DNA of 41,044 nt from Calothrix rhizosoleniae SC01 (GCF_900185595.1 NZ_FYBH01000186.1:1-41044), one strand, 5' to 3'; positions 17,341 through 27,141 are shown, counted from the first letter of the stretch. The notes: generated from the letters alone by a model not told the origin. Made by a program: numbers and translations.

Positions 17341-17599
17341 GTGGTCTATCCCATTTGTTCTGATAGCTAGTTTTGTAGTCATATTTATATGACTTTTACT
17401 ATTAGACTGGGACTTATAAGTAAGTCGGCACAATAAAACCAAACTATGTGGAGAAAAGTAAATAAGGCTAAAACCCTTTTTCCCCCTGCTCCCTGCCCCC
17501 TGCCCCCTGTCTTATCCAAACGATAATTTTTTACGCCTACCTACTTAAGTCCTAGGCGGGTGTGATAGAAAATCTATCATATTTTATGGGACAGACCAC
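17341..17599. mobile_element. 130-bp TA-flanked MITE of a second type, carrying a nested insert
   Basis: Ends GTGGTCTATCCCAT (left) and ATGGGACAGACCAC (right) are inverted repeats with one mismatch, bordered by TA at 17339-17340 and 17600-17601. Removing the inner element (17419-17545 plus one TA) leaves 130 bp with a central palindrome GGACTTATAAGTCC and a GATAG ... CTATC pair. No coding capacity. The TA target suggests an IS630/Tc1/mariner-type helper transposase, not present here. Confidence 0.8.
17419..17545 (-). mobile_element. 127-bp TA-flanked MITE, copy 4, nested
   Basis: Same family as 6483, 7212 and 27142, but reversed and more diverged (for example AGTAGGTAGGCG at its left end and GGGGGAAAAAGGG in the middle). 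Flanking TA at 17417-17418 and 17546-17547. It sits exactly at the centre TA of the outer element's palindrome GGACTTATAAGTCC. Confidence 0.85.
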
Positions 17600-17661
17600 T
17601 ATAACTACTACAACAGAATGCAACTTAGTATAAGTTATGCCAATTGGAATACTCCAGTTTC

Positions 17662-18957
17662 CTATCTATTGCGTCTATTACGACGAACATAAAGTTTCAC
17701 CCCGAACCGACCAAAATTAGGTTGATCGATAAAAAAGCCTGTTACTCCTAAATCTAACAGTTGCTGCACCTCAGTAATGATATTTTGACAGCTACCATCA
17801 GTATTCAAGGTGAGGTATCTCTCTTCTGCACGGAGAGTATAGGGATGTACTTCTAACCCTCGTTTAAGTGCAGTTTCCAGGAATGGTTCGACTTCTCCAG
17901 TCAGCTGTGTCCCCACTTCTGCAACTCCATCACCATTACAATCCACTTTTTCGGCGATTGTTTCTCGCAGCAGAAAAGAGTTTTTCCAGGGACCTATACC
18001 CTCGGCATAATTGCTGGCAATATAACTAATGACATCGTCGTTGACTAAGTCTTTGTAACCTGTTGTTGGTGTAATTGTCACCAAATCAACTAGATTGCCA
18101 TAGATTGCTCGCAAATCTTTACCCTGTTCTGCATTGTAAATCATGTCATAAGGATGGGAAAAATTACTACTAGGCTGTACAAAATCATCAGTAATATCAC
18201 CGTAAAGCTGCACCAAGGGAAGATCAACCCCTGCATCAGGCATGATTTTATTCTGTAGCTCAATCAGATTCTCAAATTCAAAGGATTGAATAAAGATACG
18301 TTGAGAATCAGTAAAATTCTTCTTTACCAAGGTATCAATTAACAACTTACCTAATGAAGTGTTAATAGATCCACCATTAATCAGAGTACCTGCTTTAGCA
18401 AAGTGAGTCGGATGTTTTGTCTCTGGGTAAATACCGATTTTCCGACCAGTTTCCTTTTCTTCTTTTTGGAGCAAATCAATAATCTCCTCCAAGGTGGGAA
18501 TCTCAAATTGACCGTCAAAGCTGGTATTTTGTGGACGAATATCCGGTATACGCTCTTTTGCCCTTAGTGTTTTAATTTCAGCTAAGGTAAAATCTTCACT
18601 AAACCAGCCCGTAGTTTCTACCCCATCAATCATCTTCGTGGTTTTGAGATGGGCAAATTCCGAGCGATCAGCAACATCAGTAGTACCACTGAGTTCATTC
18701 TCATGGCGAGCAATCAGAACACCATCCTTTGTAGCCACCAAATCAGGCTCAATAAAATCTGCACCTTGTCGAATTGCTAGCTCATAAGCTGCAAGGGTAT
18801 GCTCTGGTCTGTAACCACTAGCACCCCGATGAGCAATTACTAGGGGAGTTTCCCGCTTATTGTTTTCAATGTCGGCAATTGCAACTGTACCCAAAAAAAT
18901 AGCTCCCATCGGTAAGAGTAAAATTGGCAGTGCTTTGAGTTTTTGAAAAATAGCCAT
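17662..18957 (-). CDS. Secreted glycerophosphodiester phosphodiesterase
   Basis: 431 residues from ATG 18957, which has AGGAG 8 nt upstream; the longer frame to 18996 is not needed. A signal peptide or anchor (LKALPILLLPMGAIFLGTVAIA) precedes a GDPD TIM barrel: catalytic IAHRGASGYRPEHT (His43, Arg44, Glu52 in this numbering), IEPDLVATKDG (metal-binding Glu/Asp), ARHENEL (second His), IYPETKHP, FIQSFEFENL, and GVTGFFIDQPNF at the end. It hydrolyses glycerophosphodiesters to sn-glycerol-3-phosphate and an alcohol, probably in the periplasm for phosphate or lipid recycling. An insert around residues 260-350 (DCNGDGVAEVG) is typical of GlpQ-like long forms. No Pho box could be picked out upstream. 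Confidence 0.92.
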   Translation of the reverse strand: MAIFQKLKALPILLLPMGAIFLGTVAIADIENNKRETPLVIAHRGASGYRPEHTLAAYELAIRQGADFIEPDLVATKDGVLIARHENELSGTTDVADRSEFAHLKTTKMIDGVETTGWFSEDFTLAEIKTLRAKERIPDIRPQNTSFDGQFEIPTLEEIIDLLQKEEKETGRKIGIYPETKHPTHFAKAGTLINGGSINTSLGKLLIDTLVKKNFTDSQRIFIQSFEFENLIELQNKIMPDAGVDLPLVQLYGDITDDFVQPSSNFSHPYDMIYNAEQGKDLRAIYGNLVDLVTITPTTGYKDLVNDDVISYIASNYAEGIGPWKNSFLLRETIAEKVDCNGDGVAEVGTQLTGEVEPFLETALKRGLEVHPYTLRAEERYLTLNTDGSCQNIITEVQQLLDLGVTGFFIDQPNFGRFGVKLYVRRNRRNR

Positions 18958-19344
18958 TGGAAATCTCCTAAACCTCTGATTCTGATAACTCTGCAAATTT
19001 AGACATTTACAGTCAGATTCAGGAGTCTAGAGTTTAGAAGTAATGGCAACATTAAGTTAACTGTAATGGAAAGGTTAAAATAATGGCTCTTGGCAACTTT
19101 TGGTGATCTTGATTGAAGTAAGGCAGTTCCATTTCAAGTTAGAGCCAATGAAAAAAATTTTCACCATCAAGGATGTATAGCCCTGTGGGCATTAAAGAAA
19201 AGCGCAGCTTGGCGCGAAGCGTCATAAATACTTTTCCCTATCCCCCAACCCCTAACACCTAACCACTATTTTCAAGCTAGACATATCTACACAGAAAATT
19301 CATCACATCGTTACAAATTACCCAGTTTAACTCTGGTAATATTA
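18958..19344. other. Spacer upstream of the GDPD gene
   Basis: No gene is seen. It contains a short REP-like piece (GCTTGGCGCGAAGC near 19206) and presumably the GDPD promoter. TAATAT at 19337-19342 could be the -10 box of the small RNA that follows. Confidence 0.35.
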
Positions 19345-19422
19345 CTAGTAAGCAAACATTCCGTTTGCTCCTCACAACATAGTTACGCTCTCTTGTCCTT
19401 ACTAACAGCAAGGGAGCTTTTT
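19345..19422 (+). ncRNA. Candidate Yfr2-like small RNA
   Basis: A short unit with its own terminator and no gene before it on this strand. Order: hairpin AGCAAAC-ATTCC-GTTTGCT (19351-19369), a single-stranded CCTCACAACATAG, then a terminator stem GCTCTCTTG / CAAGGGAGC (19387-19395 / 19409-19417) followed by TTTTT. TAATAT at 19337-19342 fits a -10 box placing the start near 19349, giving about 70-75 nt. The 5' hairpin followed by an unpaired CCTCAC motif and a terminator is the layout I associate with the cyanobacterial Yfr2 family. The exact family consensus could not be checked. The CCTCAC segment could pair with GTGAGG near ribosome-binding sites. Confidence 0.5.
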
Positions 19423-19438
19423 CCCCAAAAAAGCCAAA

Positions 19439-19464
19439 AAGCTTAAGCATTAATGCTTAAGCTT
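19439..19464 (-). terminator. 26-bp perfect palindrome, likely terminator of the RRM gene
   Basis: The palindrome is centred on CATTAATG within AAGCTTAAG ... CTTAAGCTT, self-complementary over all 26 bases. On the minus strand it is followed by a T-rich run (TTTTTGGCTTTTTT), 78 nt after the RRM stop. With the + strand terminator at 19387-19422 it separates two convergent transcripts. Confidence 0.6.
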
Positions 19465-19541
19465 GCACTTACATGTAATACTAGGAAATCCCTAATTTAC
19501 CAGAATAATAGTTTACTAGAAATATCTACATTGCTCAAAGC

Positions 19542-19847
19542 TTAGTAGTTTCTATTACGATTACCGCCGCGATTACCGCCGCCACCATAGGATGAGCGTC
19601 TATCTTCTCTGGGTTTAGCTTTATTGACTTTCAGATCGCGTCCCATCCACTCTGCGCCATCAAGAGCTTCAATCGCCGCTGCTTCTTCCGTTTCATTCTC
19701 CATTTCTACAAAAGCAAAACCACGCATACGACCAGTCTCACGATCAGTCGGGACTTGTACTCTTTTTACAGTACCATATTCTTCAAAAACAGAATTAAGA
19801 TCAGCTTCTGTAACCTCATAAGAAAGATTACCTACATAAATGGACAT
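19542..19847 (-). CDS. RRM-type RNA-binding protein (cyanobacterial Rbp family)
   Basis: 101 residues, one RRM: RNP2 IYVGNLSY at residues 3-10 and RNP1 RGFAFVEM at about 42-49. A short Gly/Arg/Asn tail (SYGGGGNRGGNRNRNY) follows. Family knowledge: these proteins bind RNA and many are cold-induced. A strong ribosome-binding site GGAG lies 8 nt before the ATG. Regulation by cold through the long leader is inference. Confidence 0.95.
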   Translation of the reverse strand: MSIYVGNLSYEVTEADLNSVFEEYGTVKRVQVPTDRETGRMRGFAFVEMENETEEAAAIEALDGAEWMGRDLKVNKAKPREDRRSSYGGGGNRGGNRNRNY

Positions 19848-20208
19848 ATATTGTCTCCAAAATCATCAAAATCATGGGTATGTAGAGATTTAGATTTCGG
19901 AGATAAGTCTTTGAATACCAAAAGGAGAAAACCTATCAATACTGAAAACAAACACCGTCGCCGAATTAACTCTCGAACACCATTATTACACAATATTCAA
20001 ATATTAGGGTAAAACTTAGAAAAAATTCACAAAAAGCCATAATTAATGATACATAAGTTCTATTTTGAAGTTTGAGGTTAAATACTTGTCATTAGGACTA
20101 CAAAGGGCAAGAGGCAGAGGGAGAAAGAGTTTAGGTGATTTTTGCATGGATGGCAATATCACAAGTAATCAGGCGGACATGATATCAAATACCAGTTTAA
20201 CACCATTT
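19848..20208. promoter_or_regulatory. Leader/promoter region of the RRM gene plus spacer
   Basis: Contains the RRM gene's upstream region on the minus strand. AT-rich, with a purine-rich AGAGGCAGAGGGAGAAAGAG stretch near 20111. Cold-regulated rbp genes typically have long 5' leaders, but no specific element is identified here. No other gene seen. Confidence 0.3.
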
Positions 20209-20236
20209 AAAAAAGCCCGTATCAACGGGCTTTTTT
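20209..20236 (-). terminator. Bidirectional terminator downstream of typA
   Basis: AAAAAAGCCCGT and ACGGGCTTTTTT form a perfect 12-bp stem including A/T tails, loop ATCA. It is 69 nt after the typA stop and works on either strand by sequence. Confidence 0.85.
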
Positions 20237-20304
20237 AATCAACTAAGTTCAGATTTGTCAAATTCAATCCATTGACTAAAGTGATTGCTGATACATAACA
20301 ATGA

Positions 20305-22095
20305 TTATCGTTTTGCCAACTTCTTCGCCATCTTCCGTAAACGAATTGACTCAGGAGTGACTTCCACTAATTCATCGGAAGTGATGTATTCCAAAGCACG
20401 TTCTAAGCTCATTTCCACTGGTGATTGTAACTGTACCAATTCATCACCACTGGCAGCACGGTGGTTAGTCAACTGCTTAGTTTTGCAAATATTTAAATCC
20501 AAATCTTGGGGACGATTGTGTTCACCGACAATCATACCCTTGTAAACTTTGGTACCAGGTGTAATAAAGAATACTCCTCTATTTTCAGCATTCTTCAGGG
20601 CATAAAAAGTAGCAATACCTTCTTCAAAAGCAATGAGTACTCCTTTGTTGCGGGATTCAATGTCACCAATGAGTGGACGATAATCAAGGAAACTATGATT
20701 CATAATTCCCTCACCCTTAGTCATGCGGATAAATTCACCACGGAAACCGATTAAACCTCGGGCGGGAATCACAAATTCGAGTTGAGCTCGTCCATTCCCA
20801 CTCATTTGCATATTTTGCATTTCCGCCTTACGTTGTCCTAGGCGTTCTATACAGTTACCAACCCCGTCTTCAGGAACGTCAAGCACCAAAAGTTCGTAGG
20901 GTTCGCATGGTTGTCCGTTTACTTCTCGGTAAATTACCTGGGGTTGGGATACTTGGAACTCATAGCCTTCTCGGCGCATGGTTTCAATTAAAATACCTAA
21001 ATGTAGTTCCCCACGACCGGATACCAGGAACTTATCGGGAGAATCTGTTTCTTCTACCCGCAAAGCAACGTTAGTTTCTAATTCCCGGAACAAGCGATCG
21101 CGAATTTGTCTGGATGTCACAAATTTACCTTCTTTCCCAGCAAATGGTGAATCATTAATCCAAAAGGTCATCTGTAATGTCGGCTCATCCACCTTAATTA
21201 GTGGTAATGCTTGGGGTTCATTGGGACAGGTAATAGTTTCCCCAATATTGGCATCTGCAAACCCAGCTACCGCCACAATATAACCAGCTGAAGCCGATTC
21301 CATTTCCACTCGCTGTAATCCCTCAAAGCCCATCAATTTAGTGATTTTAGCTTTGATGATTTCACCCTTTTCATTCACTAACGCCGCTTGCTGTCCAGCG
21401 TTGATAGTACCATTGTGAATCCTACCAATGACAATCCGTCCTAAATATTCCGAATAATCTAGGGTTGTAACTTGTAATTGTAAAGGCTTTTGGGGATCTC
21501 CTACTGGGGGTGGCACATGGCGGAGAATCGCCGCAAATAGTGGTTGCATATCCTTGGGTTCTGCTTCCAAATCCTCTTTGGCATAACCAGAAAGACCAGA
21601 GGCAAACAAGTAAGGAAAATCACACTGGTCATCATCTGCCCCTAGTTCCAAGAACAGATCCAAAACCTTATCAACTGCACCGTGAGGATTGGCTTGGGGA
21701 CGGTCAATTTTATTGACTACAACAATTGGCCGCAATCCTTTTTCCAGTGCTTTTTTTAACACAAACCTAGTTTGAGGCATGGGGCCTTCATTGGCATCCA
21801 CAATTAAGATGCAACCATCCACCATACCCAATACTCGTTCCACCTCACCACCGAAATCGGCGTGTCCGGGAGTATCTACAATATTAATTAGGGTATCTTG
21901 ATATTTGACTGCTGTATTCTTCGATAAGATAGTAATTCCCCGCTCCCTCTCCAGGGCGTTAGAATCCATAACGCAATCCGGAACGTCTTCCCCTTCGCGG
22001 AAAATGCCGGATTGTTTGAGGAGGGCATCAACTAGGGTTGTTTTGCCGTGGTCTACGTGGGCGATAATAGCGACGTTACGGATAGGGAGCGTCAT
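20305..22095 (-). CDS. typA: TypA/BipA ribosome-associated GTPase
   Basis: 596 residues from ATG 22095 ([20 protein letters not shown]); the 31 codons upstream in the longer frame are not family-like. G1 [10 protein letters not shown]2 region ERERGITI, G3 [15 protein letters not shown]4 NKIDR, followed by EF-G-like domains ([40 protein letters not shown]) and the BipA-specific C-terminal region ([34 protein letters not shown]). It binds the ribosome under stress and aids assembly or translation of particular mRNAs. Monocistronic with its own terminator. Confidence 0.97.
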   Translation of the reverse strand: MTLPIRNVAIIAHVDHGKTTLVDALLKQSGIFREGEDVPDCVMDSNALERERGITILSKNTAVKYQDTLINIVDTPGHADFGGEVERVLGMVDGCILIVDANEGPMPQTRFVLKKALEKGLRPIVVVNKIDRPQANPHGAVDKVLDLFLELGADDDQCDFPYLFASGLSGYAKEDLEAEPKDMQPLFAAILRHVPPPVGDPQKPLQLQVTTLDYSEYLGRIVIGRIHNGTINAGQQAALVNEKGEIIKAKITKLMGFEGLQRVEMESASAGYIVAVAGFADANIGETITCPNEPQALPLIKVDEPTLQMTFWINDSPFAGKEGKFVTSRQIRDRLFRELETNVALRVEETDSPDKFLVSGRGELHLGILIETMRREGYEFQVSQPQVIYREVNGQPCEPYELLVLDVPEDGVGNCIERLGQRKAEMQNMQMSGNGRAQLEFVIPARGLIGFRGEFIRMTKGEGIMNHSFLDYRPLIGDIESRNKGVLIAFEEGIATFYALKNAENRGVFFITPGTKVYKGMIVGEHNRPQDLDLNICKTKQLTNHRAASGDELVQLQSPVEMSLERALEYITSDELVEVTPESIRLRKMAKKLAKR

Positions 22096-22281
22096 AAGCT
22101 CGTTCCAATACTGCGGTTTATATAACTTTACAATTTTGCTTGTATTTATGTAACAGAATTTCGGAATTTTAGATAATTCTGTAAACAAGCCTTAATAATT
22201 GTATCTTAATCGTTAGAATTAGTGCAGTTTATTTGGAACAAAGATGGGGAAGTTAGAAATTGGATGATCACAACTTACGAC

Positions 22282-23385
22282 TCAACAGCCATAAGCACCA
22301 ACTGGTTGATTGCGGAAAACAGCATCGCCGGATGCGACATCAAACCAATGGGTGCTTTGGGGTTGTAATGCTAGGGTAATTTGTTCATCATTCCAGTTTT
22401 GATCTGTAGGTAGCAAAGCCCTGACAGTGACTGCTTGGGAGTCGGGACTAGCTACACTCACACTCACCAAGTTATACATACCCAAATTTTCTACTAAAAA
22501 TACCTTGCCAGTAAAGGTATAGGGATCTCCTGGTTGAGCAATACAGACATTCTCTGGACGAATCCCCAGGATAATTTCCGGGGGTATGGTGGGTATATCT
22601 GGTAAAGATATGGGAAAATCTCCCAACATAGCGGATTTATTTTTACAGGGTAGAGTCAGTAAATTCATTTGCGGACTACCAACAAATCCAGCAACAAATA
22701 AATTCGCAGGGTAATTATATATATGAGCTGGTGTATCGAGCTGTTGGATATAACCATTATTGAGTACCGCCACTTTGGTAGACAAAGTCATTGCCTCCGT
22801 TTGGTCGTGAGTAACATATACTACAGGAGCTTTTTGACCAGCAAATATTTGTTTTAAGTCAGCGCGGACTCTTTCCCTTAATAAAGCATCTAGATTACTC
22901 AAGGGTTCATCTAGTAAGTATACTTGGGCATGACGTACCAAAGCCCGACCGACTGCCACCCGTTGTCTTTGTCCTCCAGAGAGTTGACCTGGTTTGCGTT
23001 GAAATAATTCTTCTAATCCGAGAATTTGGGCAACTTCTGCCACCCGCTTTTGAATTTCGACTCTAGGTATTTTCTTTAGTTTTAATCCCGAAGCTAGGTT
23101 TTCATATACACTCATATGGGGATAAAGAGCGTAACTTTGAAATACCATTGCCATATTGCGATCGCCTGGTCTTCTAAAGGTAATATCTTCATTACCCAGG
23201 ATAATTTTTCCTCTTGTTGGTTCTTCTAAACCAGCTATCATCCTCAGAGTAGTAGATTTACCACAACCAGAGGGCCCCAGCAAGGTGAGAAATTCGTTAT
23301 CATCCACTGTTAAACTAATATCTTTAACAGGAACAACTTTAGAAGAATAGGTTTTATTTAAGTTGTTTAATTCCAGTTTAGCCAT
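22282..23385 (-). CDS. Sugar ABC importer ATPase (MalK/UgpC-like, CUT1)
   Basis: 367 residues. Walker A GPSGCGKST (37-45), Q-loop MVFQSYALYPHM, signature LSGGQRQR, Walker B VYLLDEPLSNLD, switch VTHDQTEAM. A C-terminal TOBE-like regulatory domain (ILGIRPENVCIAQPG) marks the CUT1 sugar class. It powers the two permeases encoded just upstream on the same strand. The last gene of the four in transcription order. The N-terminal SSKVVPVKDIS loop and the PVGAYGC tail are ordinary. Confidence 0.93.
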   Translation of the reverse strand: MAKLELNNLNKTYSSKVVPVKDISLTVDDNEFLTLLGPSGCGKSTTLRMIAGLEEPTRGKIILGNEDITFRRPGDRNMAMVFQSYALYPHMSVYENLASGLKLKKIPRVEIQKRVAEVAQILGLEELFQRKPGQLSGGQRQRVAVGRALVRHAQVYLLDEPLSNLDALLRERVRADLKQIFAGQKAPVVYVTHDQTEAMTLSTKVAVLNNGYIQQLDTPAHIYNYPANLFVAGFVGSPQMNLLTLPCKNKSAMLGDFPISLPDIPTIPPEIILGIRPENVCIAQPGDPYTFTGKVFLVENLGMYNLVSVSVASPDSQAVTVRALLPTDQNWNDEQITLALQPQSTHWFDVASGDAVFRNQPVGAYGC

Positions 23386-23528
23386 GATGTTGATATTTAT
23401 GATGGTGATGGTGATATTGATGAGGGTTAAAGATTAAAAATTAAGCAAATAAACCAGAGAACAATGTAAAAAAATAATCAGTGACATTCTTAATCAGTGA
23501 CATCCTTCAATCCATAAAAATCAGTGAT

Positions 23529-24413
23529 CTAACCTTTAACAGCTCCAGCAGTTAGACCTTGAACAATTTTCCGCTGGAAGAATAAAACTAATACAACTAA
23601 CGGTAAAGTACCCACAACAGTTGCTGCTGATATAGAACCATAGGGTATTTCAAAAGTTGAAGAACCACTGATTTGAGCCGCTGCTACCGGAATAGTTTTC
23701 ATTTCATCACGGGTAATGAATGTGAGGGCAAAAATAAACTCATTCCAAGCAAAAATAAAAGTCAGAATGCCTGTTGTGACTAATGCAGGGACAGTCATTG
23801 GCAAGAGAATTTTCAGCAGCATTTGCAAGGTATTATAACCATCCATTCTAGCTGAATCTTCTAATTCTTTTGGTAGTTGTTCAAAAAAGCTGCGTAATAC
23901 CAAAATTGTCAATGGTAAATTAATTGCAGCATAGGGAATAATCAAAGCCAAGTAATTATTTCCCAGGTGTAATTTCTGAATAATTTCTAACAGCCCTAAG
24001 AATAATAAAATACCGGGGAATAAAGTCACAATTAAGATTCCACCCAAGATAAATTTACTACCCCAAGGGCGCAATCTAGCTAAGGCATAAGCAGCAGGTG
24101 CACCCATTGTTAAGGATAAAACGGTGGAAGTAATAGAGACAAAAGCACTGTTCAATATGTAGCGCCAGAAAGGTCGACGGGCAAATAAATCCAGGTAGTG
24201 GTCGAAGGTAATTCTACTGGGAAAATAAATCGTTGGTAGTTTAGAAATATCCTGGTTTACCTTAAATGATGTCAGTACTTGCCACATTACAGGTGCTAAA
24301 CAAAATACTACTAAACAAGCGATCACTACCCACATAAAAACATTTTTGACCAAATTCTTGGCTTGGTTCTGTGGTTGGGGATTTGCAGTTAATTTTTCTG
24401 GTATTGCAGCCAT
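23529..24413 (-). CDS. Sugar ABC importer permease (MalG/UgpE-like)
   Basis: 294 residues, about six membrane helices (WVVIACLVVFCLAPVMWQVL first; VVGTLPLVVLVLFFQRKIV last). The EAA cytoplasmic loop (ELEDSARMDGYNTLQMLLKILLPMTVPAL) couples to the ATPase, and the C-terminus QRKIVQGLTAGAVKG is the classic MalG-type end. Forms a heterodimer with the product of 24546-25457. The 132-143 bp gaps around it are filled by simple repeats (TTGGTGGTTGGTGG) and not by genes. Confidence 0.93.
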   Translation of the reverse strand: MAAIPEKLTANPQPQNQAKNLVKNVFMWVVIACLVVFCLAPVMWQVLTSFKVNQDISKLPTIYFPSRITFDHYLDLFARRPFWRYILNSAFVSITSTVLSLTMGAPAAYALARLRPWGSKFILGGILIVTLFPGILLFLGLLEIIQKLHLGNNYLALIIPYAAINLPLTILVLRSFFEQLPKELEDSARMDGYNTLQMLLKILLPMTVPALVTTGILTFIFAWNEFIFALTFITRDEMKTIPVAAAQISGSSTFEIPYGSISAATVVGTLPLVVLVLFFQRKIVQGLTAGAVKG

Positions 24414-24545
24414 GTTTACTCAAGGTTAGATGGTTGGTGGTTGGTGGTTGTTAGTTGTTAGTTGATGGTTAAAGCAATATTGTCCTAACTAATATGCCCA
24501 TTGCTATAAAGTTGCGAAATCAAGTCGTTCAATTAGGTTGACAGA

Positions 24546-25457
24546 TTAATTAGTAACTGGGTTTTTGTCGTTAAATTTACTCAGTAATAAACCGGCAAAA
24601 GCTACTGCTACGACTAAGAGGGTAAATGTAACTACTACTAGTGCTGCCCCATAGCCGAAATCCAGGTAGCGCATAATGGTAGAGTAAATATATAAGGATA
24701 TGACCTCCGTTGCACCACCAGGACCACCACCAGTCATGACAGAAACTAAGTCGAATATTCCAAATGCCTGGGCAAAACGGAATAGCATGGCAATCAAGAT
24801 TTGTGGCATTAACAGGGGAAGGGTAATTTGCCGAAAACTTTGCCAAGGTGTGGCACCATCAATGGCATGAGCCTCATACATATCTGAGGAAATTGACTGC
24901 AAGCCAGCGAGCAATAAGATACTGATAAAAGGCGTAGTTTTCCATACATCAGCAAATACTACTGCAATCATGGCTAGGGTTGGTTCTCCTAACCAGTTAA
25001 TACCATTTTCTACTAGCCCCAGTCGCAGTAATATGTCATTAGCAACACCGAATTGATCGTTAAAAATCCATGCCCAAGCCAGACCAATTAAGGCTGTTGG
25101 TAAAGCCCAAGGTAAAATGGCAATGGTTCGCACTGCACCACGTCCAGCAAAAGGCTGATTCAGAATCAGGGCAACTCCTAGTCCGATAAATAGTTCCACC
25201 AGTACTGATGCAGTCGTAAATATGGTTGTTGTCCCTAAACTTTGCCAAAAATGACCATCCCCTGACATTCTCAGGTAATTATTTATGCCAGAAAACACGG
25301 GTTGCAGTTTTGTCCCTAGGTTCTGAGTAAATAAACTTAACCAAAAGGCACGCATAATGGGATAAACGAAGACTAATAACAGCAACAGCAAAGCTGGTAG
25401 CAAGAAAACTGCTGCTGTTCTGATTTCCCGACTTCTGATTGTTTGTAATTTTGTCAT
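24546..25457 (-). CDS. Sugar ABC importer permease (MalF/UgpA-like)
   Basis: 303 residues, about six helices (TAAVFLLPALLLLLLVFVYPIM first). The EAA loop is EAHAIDGATPWQSFRQITLPLLMPQI, followed by MTGGGPGGATEVISLYIY as in CUT1 permeases. Partner of the downstream permease. Confidence 0.93.
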   Translation of the reverse strand: MTKLQTIRSREIRTAAVFLLPALLLLLLVFVYPIMRAFWLSLFTQNLGTKLQPVFSGINNYLRMSGDGHFWQSLGTTTIFTTASVLVELFIGLGVALILNQPFAGRGAVRTIAILPWALPTALIGLAWAWIFNDQFGVANDILLRLGLVENGINWLGEPTLAMIAVVFADVWKTTPFISILLLAGLQSISSDMYEAHAIDGATPWQSFRQITLPLLMPQILIAMLFRFAQAFGIFDLVSVMTGGGPGGATEVISLYIYSTIMRYLDFGYGAALVVVTFTLLVVAVAFAGLLLSKFNDKNPVTN

Positions 25458-25642
25458 TCAATCTTAGATTTTGGATTGTAAAAAACAGATAATCAGTTGT
25501 TGATTTGAAGTTTGAATTTTGACTTTCAACCAGTAACTAGTACTCCACCAAGAGAACTATGGCTGGTTAATAATGAGAAGGAAAAGTTATTTTATCTCCA
25601 CACTTCCCACACTTCCCAAACTCCTCCTACCCAGCCAGAGTA

Positions 25643-26956
25643 CTAGGTTTTGAGTAGTCGTCTGGTTTCTGATGCTGCTGCTTTCATAGCTTTTTCTGGG
25701 GTCATGCCATTTGTGAGTGCAGAACTCAAATAACGCTGTAAAATATCTGATGCTTGAGCATATTGAGCAATTGGTGGACGCAAAACAGCTTTATTGACTA
25801 CTTGCAATAATTCTGGATAATGAGGATACTTGGCGACAATTTGAGGATCTTTAAATAGGGATTGTCTACTGGGAACGAAGCCTGTTTGGAGAATAAATTT
25901 GCGTTGTGCTTCTTCACTGGTAAAGTATTGTATAGCTTTCCAGGCCGCTTCTGGATGTTTAGAGGTTTTGGCAATTCCTAAACCCCAACCTCCCAAACAA
26001 GCACCTCCACCTTTATCAGCAGTACCCACCATAGGTCTAATTGCTAGTTTTCCTTTAATGGGGGAATCATCTGCATTCGCTAAAGCCCATACATAGGGCC
26101 AATTGCGTAAAAATGCGGCTTCCCCATTTTGAAATATTCTTCTGGTTTCTTCCTCTTGATAGGTTGTTACCCCTTCTGGAGTAATTTTATCTTTGATAGT
26201 TTGTTTGAGAAAGGCGATCGCTTTTAAGCTTTCTGGTTGATCTAAACCTACTTCTAAAGTATCAGGATTTACCCAATATCCTCCAAAACCTTCCAATACC
26301 TCCACAAACATCGCCGCTAATCCTTCATATTGGCGACCTTGCCATACATAACCCCAATCTACCTTTCCTTTCTCCTTCAAAGCTTTGGATATTTTCACTA
26401 AGTCTGCAAAAGTCTCTGGAGGTTCAAATCCAGCCTCCTGAAGTAAATCCTTCCGGTAGTAGAGCATCCCCGCATCAGAACGCATGGGAATTCGATACAA
26501 CTTACCTTCATAACGCCCCCCATCTACATCTTTGGGAGAAAATGCGGCGAGTTCATCTTTGGTAATGCGATTACTTAAATCTGCTAACCAACCCGCAGCC
26601 GCAAATTTTGGTGTCCAAATCACATCCATATTAATCAAGTCATATGGAGAGTCACCCAGAATAAAGGCAGAAGTGTACAAGTCTTCCAGTAAATTGGTAG
26701 CATTAGGTCCTTCAATGACATTGATGCGAATCCCCGGATTTTTTTCCTGAAAGTCTTTGACTAATGATTCCTTCCAGGTTTGGGCTTCGGATGCTATCAT
26801 CAGCATATTCAGAACCACTGGCTGTTGAGTCAGAGCTGGTGGCACAGATATGAGAAGAATACCCAATAAAACTGTAAAAAAGACAACTATTGGTGATTTG
26901 AATTTTTGTTTTATTTTCGACATTAACTGCAATTTTGCCATTAGTGAATAAAGCAT
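25643..26956 (-). CDS. Sugar ABC transporter substrate-binding protein
   Basis: 437 residues from ATG 26956, which has GGAAAG 2 nt upstream; ATGs at codons 6 and 12 are alternatives. Signal peptide IVVFFTVLLGILLISVPPALT. Family 1 binding-protein marks: KDFQEKNPGIRINVIEG, YDLINMDVIWTPKFAAAGWLADLS, GKLYRIPMRSDAGMLYYRKDLL, GEAAFLRNWPYVWALAN, GGWGLGIAK, EEAQRKFILQTGFVPS. The overall pattern fits disaccharide/oligosaccharide binders (trehalose, maltose, sucrose or glucosylglycerol); the ligand cannot be fixed from sequence. First gene of the four-gene importer; the gap to the permease is 185 bp. Confidence 0.92.
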   Translation of the reverse strand: MLYSLMAKLQLMSKIKQKFKSPIVVFFTVLLGILLISVPPALTQQPVVLNMLMIASEAQTWKESLVKDFQEKNPGIRINVIEGPNATNLLEDLYTSAFILGDSPYDLINMDVIWTPKFAAAGWLADLSNRITKDELAAFSPKDVDGGRYEGKLYRIPMRSDAGMLYYRKDLLQEAGFEPPETFADLVKISKALKEKGKVDWGYVWQGRQYEGLAAMFVEVLEGFGGYWVNPDTLEVGLDQPESLKAIAFLKQTIKDKITPEGVTTYQEEETRRIFQNGEAAFLRNWPYVWALANADDSPIKGKLAIRPMVGTADKGGGACLGGWGLGIAKTSKHPEAAWKAIQYFTSEEAQRKFILQTGFVPSRQSLFKDPQIVAKYPHYPELLQVVNKAVLRPPIAQYAQASDILQRYLSSALTNGMTPEKAMKAAASETRRLLKT

Positions 26957-27141
26957 TACTTTCCAACTAGCGCAAATTTATAAACTATTTATAGTTACTT
27001 AAACAATCTCAATAATTAAGCAATATAATCTGGGTAAGGGTTAACAATCTATCAGTAAATAACTATAAATATTCCACATTTGAGGACATATTATTGGTTG
27101 AATATTGTTGACTCCAAATTATTCCAACAAATAAGTATATA

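Noticed and set aside
24577-25461. Minus-strand open frames of 60-89 codons overlapping the MalF-like permease
   Set aside because: They lie in alternative frames of a well-supported gene and have no recognisable product.
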